This document shows positions 12,805 through 14,527 of a DNA stretch of 14,527 bases, piece after piece (position 1 is the stretch's first letter; each line of letters opens with the position of its first letter). The stretch comes from an uncultured Prevotellaceae bacterium (GTDB lineage: Bacteria; Bacteroidota; Bacteroidia; Bacteroidales; Bacteroidaceae): NCBI GenBank assembly GCA_946406585.1, contig CAMJLI010000031.1, positions 1-14,527 on the forward strand. The letters run 5' to 3'. The notes below the pieces were generated by a model. The model was not told the origin of the DNA. It did not search any database and worked only from the letters and a program-made list of their open reading frames with translations. The translations under genes were made by a program, and so were the position numbers.

Positions 12805-14527
12805 ATGAAAACCTTGAAACTATTTCTGACAGCCACCATTCTCATGGCCTTCACCGTCGCAGCGACGGCTCAAAAAAGAGAAACCTTCTCCATTGGAAAC
12901 AAGACTTTCCTGCTTGATGGAAAGCCCTTTGTCATCAAAGCAGCAGAAGTGCACTACCCTCGTATCCCACGCCCTTATTGGGAGCATCGCATAAAGATGT
13001 GCAAGGCTTTGGGCATGAACACCTTGTGCCTATATGTCTTCTGGAACATCCATGAACAACGCGAGGGAGAATTCGACTTCACCGGCAACAACGACGTGGC
13101 GGCTTTCTGCCGACTGGCACAGAAAAATGGCATGCACGTCATCGTGAGACCTGGCCCATACGTCTGCGCTGAATGGGAGATGGGCGGACTGCCCTGGTGG
13201 CTGCTCAAGAAGAAGGACATCAAGCTTCGCGAGCAAGACCCCTATTTCATGGAACGCGTGAAAATCTTCGAACAGAAGGTGGGCGAACAACTGGCTCCGC
13301 TCACCATCCAGAACGGCGGCCCCATCATCATGATACAGGTGGAGAACGAATATGGCTCATATGGTGAGGACAAGCCCTACGTATCGGAAATCCGCGACTG
13401 CCTACGCAACATCTATGGCAACGATATGGCGCTCTTCCAATGCGACTGGTCAAGCAACTTCACCAAAAACGGTCTCGACGACCTCACATGGACCATGAAT
13501 TTCGGCACCGGAGCCAACATCGACGAGCAATTCCGACGCCTTGGCGAACTGCGACCCAACTCACCACAGATGTGCTCGGAATTCTGGAGCGGATGGTTCG
13601 ACAAATGGGGTGCTCGGCATGAGACGCGTCCTGCAAAGGACATGGTGGCCGGCATGGACGAGATGCTCTCCAAAGGCATCAGCTTCTCTCTCTACATGAC
13701 CCACGGAGGCACCTCCTTCGGCCATTGGGCAGGAGCAAACAGCCCCGGCTTCGCTCCTGATGTCACCTCTTACGACTACGACGCACCCATCAACGAATGG
13801 GGTCTCGCCACACCCAAGTTCTGGGAACTGCGCAAGATGATGGAGAAATACAACGATGGCAAGAAAATGCCTGCTGTGCCTAAGGCTCCCATGCCAATTA
13901 TCACGGTGCCAAAGTTTGAACTGAAGGAGTTTGCACCATTTTTTGGCAATCAGCACATGGAAATTGGCGATAGTCCCAAGACCTTTGAAGAGATGGATTT
14001 GGGTTGGGGAATGGTTTACTATAGCAGACCTTTACCAGAAATACCTGTGCCAAGCGAATTGACAATGGAAGTTCATGATTTCGCACAGATATTCATAGAC
14101 GACCAATACATCGGAAAGATAGACCGCGTGAAAAACGAGAAAACCATTACGCTACCCCCTGTAAAGGAGGGTCAGCAACTGAACATTCTCGTAGAAGGAA
14201 TGGGACGCATCAACTTCGGTAGAGCCATAAAGGACTTCAAGGGAATCGTAGGCGATGTGGTTATCAGTGCCGAAATAAAGAAAATCGAAATGACATGGAA
14301 ACTGAAGCGGTGGGTTATGCATCCTATCAGCGACGAATACAAAAGAGCTTCCCGTTCTTTCGACTCCGATGCCTATCCTAACGCCTTTGGCAAACCTCTT
14401 GCCGACCGCATTACTGATGGTAAGTATGCATTGGGAAAGCGAGGCTACTACCGCGGCTACTTCAACCTGAAAAAAGTGGGCGACACCTTCCTCAACTTCG
14501 AGACATGGGGCAAGGGGCAGGTATGGG
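12805..14527 (+). CDS. GH35 beta-galactosidase, secreted, C-terminus cut by the window end
   Basis: GH35 enzymes release terminal beta-linked galactose from glycans by a retaining mechanism. About 574 residues are visible and the reading frame is open to the window edge. A signal peptide (about 1-22, cut after AATA) is followed by the TIM-barrel domain. Hallmarks are the AAEVHYPRIPRPYW segment, RPGPYVCAEWEMGGLP, the acid/base Glu182 in QVENEYGSYG and the nucleophile Glu259 in CSEFWSGWFDKWG (roles by analogy with human GLB1), then YMTHGGTSFG. The second half holds beta-sandwich domains; the sequence stops inside the WGKGQVW motif of the C-terminal jelly roll, so the part missing cannot be measured. 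The start ATG is the only one giving a signal peptide. No promoter or Shine-Dalgarno lies between the repeat array and the ATG; it may be read through from the esterase gene. Confidence 0.93.
   Translation, partial: MKTLKLFLTATILMAFTVAATAQKRETFSIGNKTFLLDGKPFVIKAAEVHYPRIPRPYWEHRIKMCKALGMNTLCLYVFWNIHEQREGEFDFTGNNDVAAFCRLAQKNGMHVIVRPGPYVCAEWEMGGLPWWLLKKKDIKLREQDPYFMERVKIFEQKVGEQLAPLTIQNGGPIIMIQVENEYGSYGEDKPYVSEIRDCLRNIYGNDMALFQCDWSSNFTKNGLDDLTWTMNFGTGANIDEQFRRLGELRPNSPQMCSEFWSGWFDKWGARHETRPAKDMVAGMDEMLSKGISFSLYMTHGGTSFGHWAGANSPGFAPDVTSYDYDAPINEWGLATPKFWELRKMMEKYNDGKKMPAVPKAPMPIITVPKFELKEFAPFFGNQHMEIGDSPKTFEEMDLGWGMVYYSRPLPEIPVPSELTMEVHDFAQIFIDDQYIGKIDRVKNEKTITLPPVKEGQQLNILVEGMGRINFGRAIKDFKGIVGDVVISAEIKKIEMTWKLKRWVMHPISDEYKRASRSFDSDAYPNAFGKPLADRITDGKYALGKRGYYRGYFNLKKVGDTFLNFETWGKGQVW

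Overview
The window looks like a chromosomal segment of a Bacteroidales bacterium, most likely Prevotella or a close relative. Three lines of evidence support this. The promoters have the Bacteroidetes form (TTTG, a 19-20 bp gap, then TAnnTTTG). Start codons mostly lack Shine-Dalgarno sequences. The large secreted protease ends in a short tail of the GIYIVNGKKYVK type, typical of type IX secretion cargo in this order. The genus is inferred from these traits and from protein resemblance; no search was run.

Layout. Positions 1-4248 (+) hold a compact housekeeping operon: the end of sufB, then sufC, sufD, sufS (iron-sulfur cluster assembly) and rnhB (RNase HII). After a short 9-bp-period repeat and a clear promoter, 4375-5850 (+) encodes a membrane polyprenyl-phosphate sugar-1-phosphate transferase, the initiating enzyme type for surface polysaccharide synthesis. 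A 433-base AT-rich leader (5851-6283) carries its own promoter, a terminator-like double hairpin and a bulged stem. It precedes a 1065-residue secreted C10 (SpeB/interpain-like) cysteine protease at 6284-9481 (+). A perfect 17-bp stem-loop separates this gene from a convergent pair on the minus strand: a zinc-ribbon NUDIX hydrolase (9567-10094), downstream of a secreted SGNH-type acetylesterase of the sialate O-acetylesterase family (10100-11551). Diverging from that pair is a promoter and a secreted alpha/beta-hydrolase esterase (11835-12653, +). A GH35 beta-galactosidase follows (12805 to the window end, +, cut off by the edge).

How the genes fit together. The left third is core metabolism and the middle is cell surface and secretion. 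The right third is a small glycan-degradation cluster with two deacetylating esterases and an exo-galactosidase, which together could process an acetylated, galactose-bearing glycan. No SusC/SusD pair or regulator is visible in the window.

The signal least explained by standard annotation is a set of three intergenic tandem-repeat arrays (4271-4305, 11667-11750 and 12669-12784). All are phased on the trinucleotide CTA at 9 bp or a multiple such as 18 bp, and all lie just upstream of a plus-strand gene. The most striking has CTA-containing cores at 13 evenly spaced positions (ten of them CTAG), ending 20 bases before the GH35 start codon. The protease leader and two near-matching promoters with a TGCA dyad across the -7 box also deserve a look.
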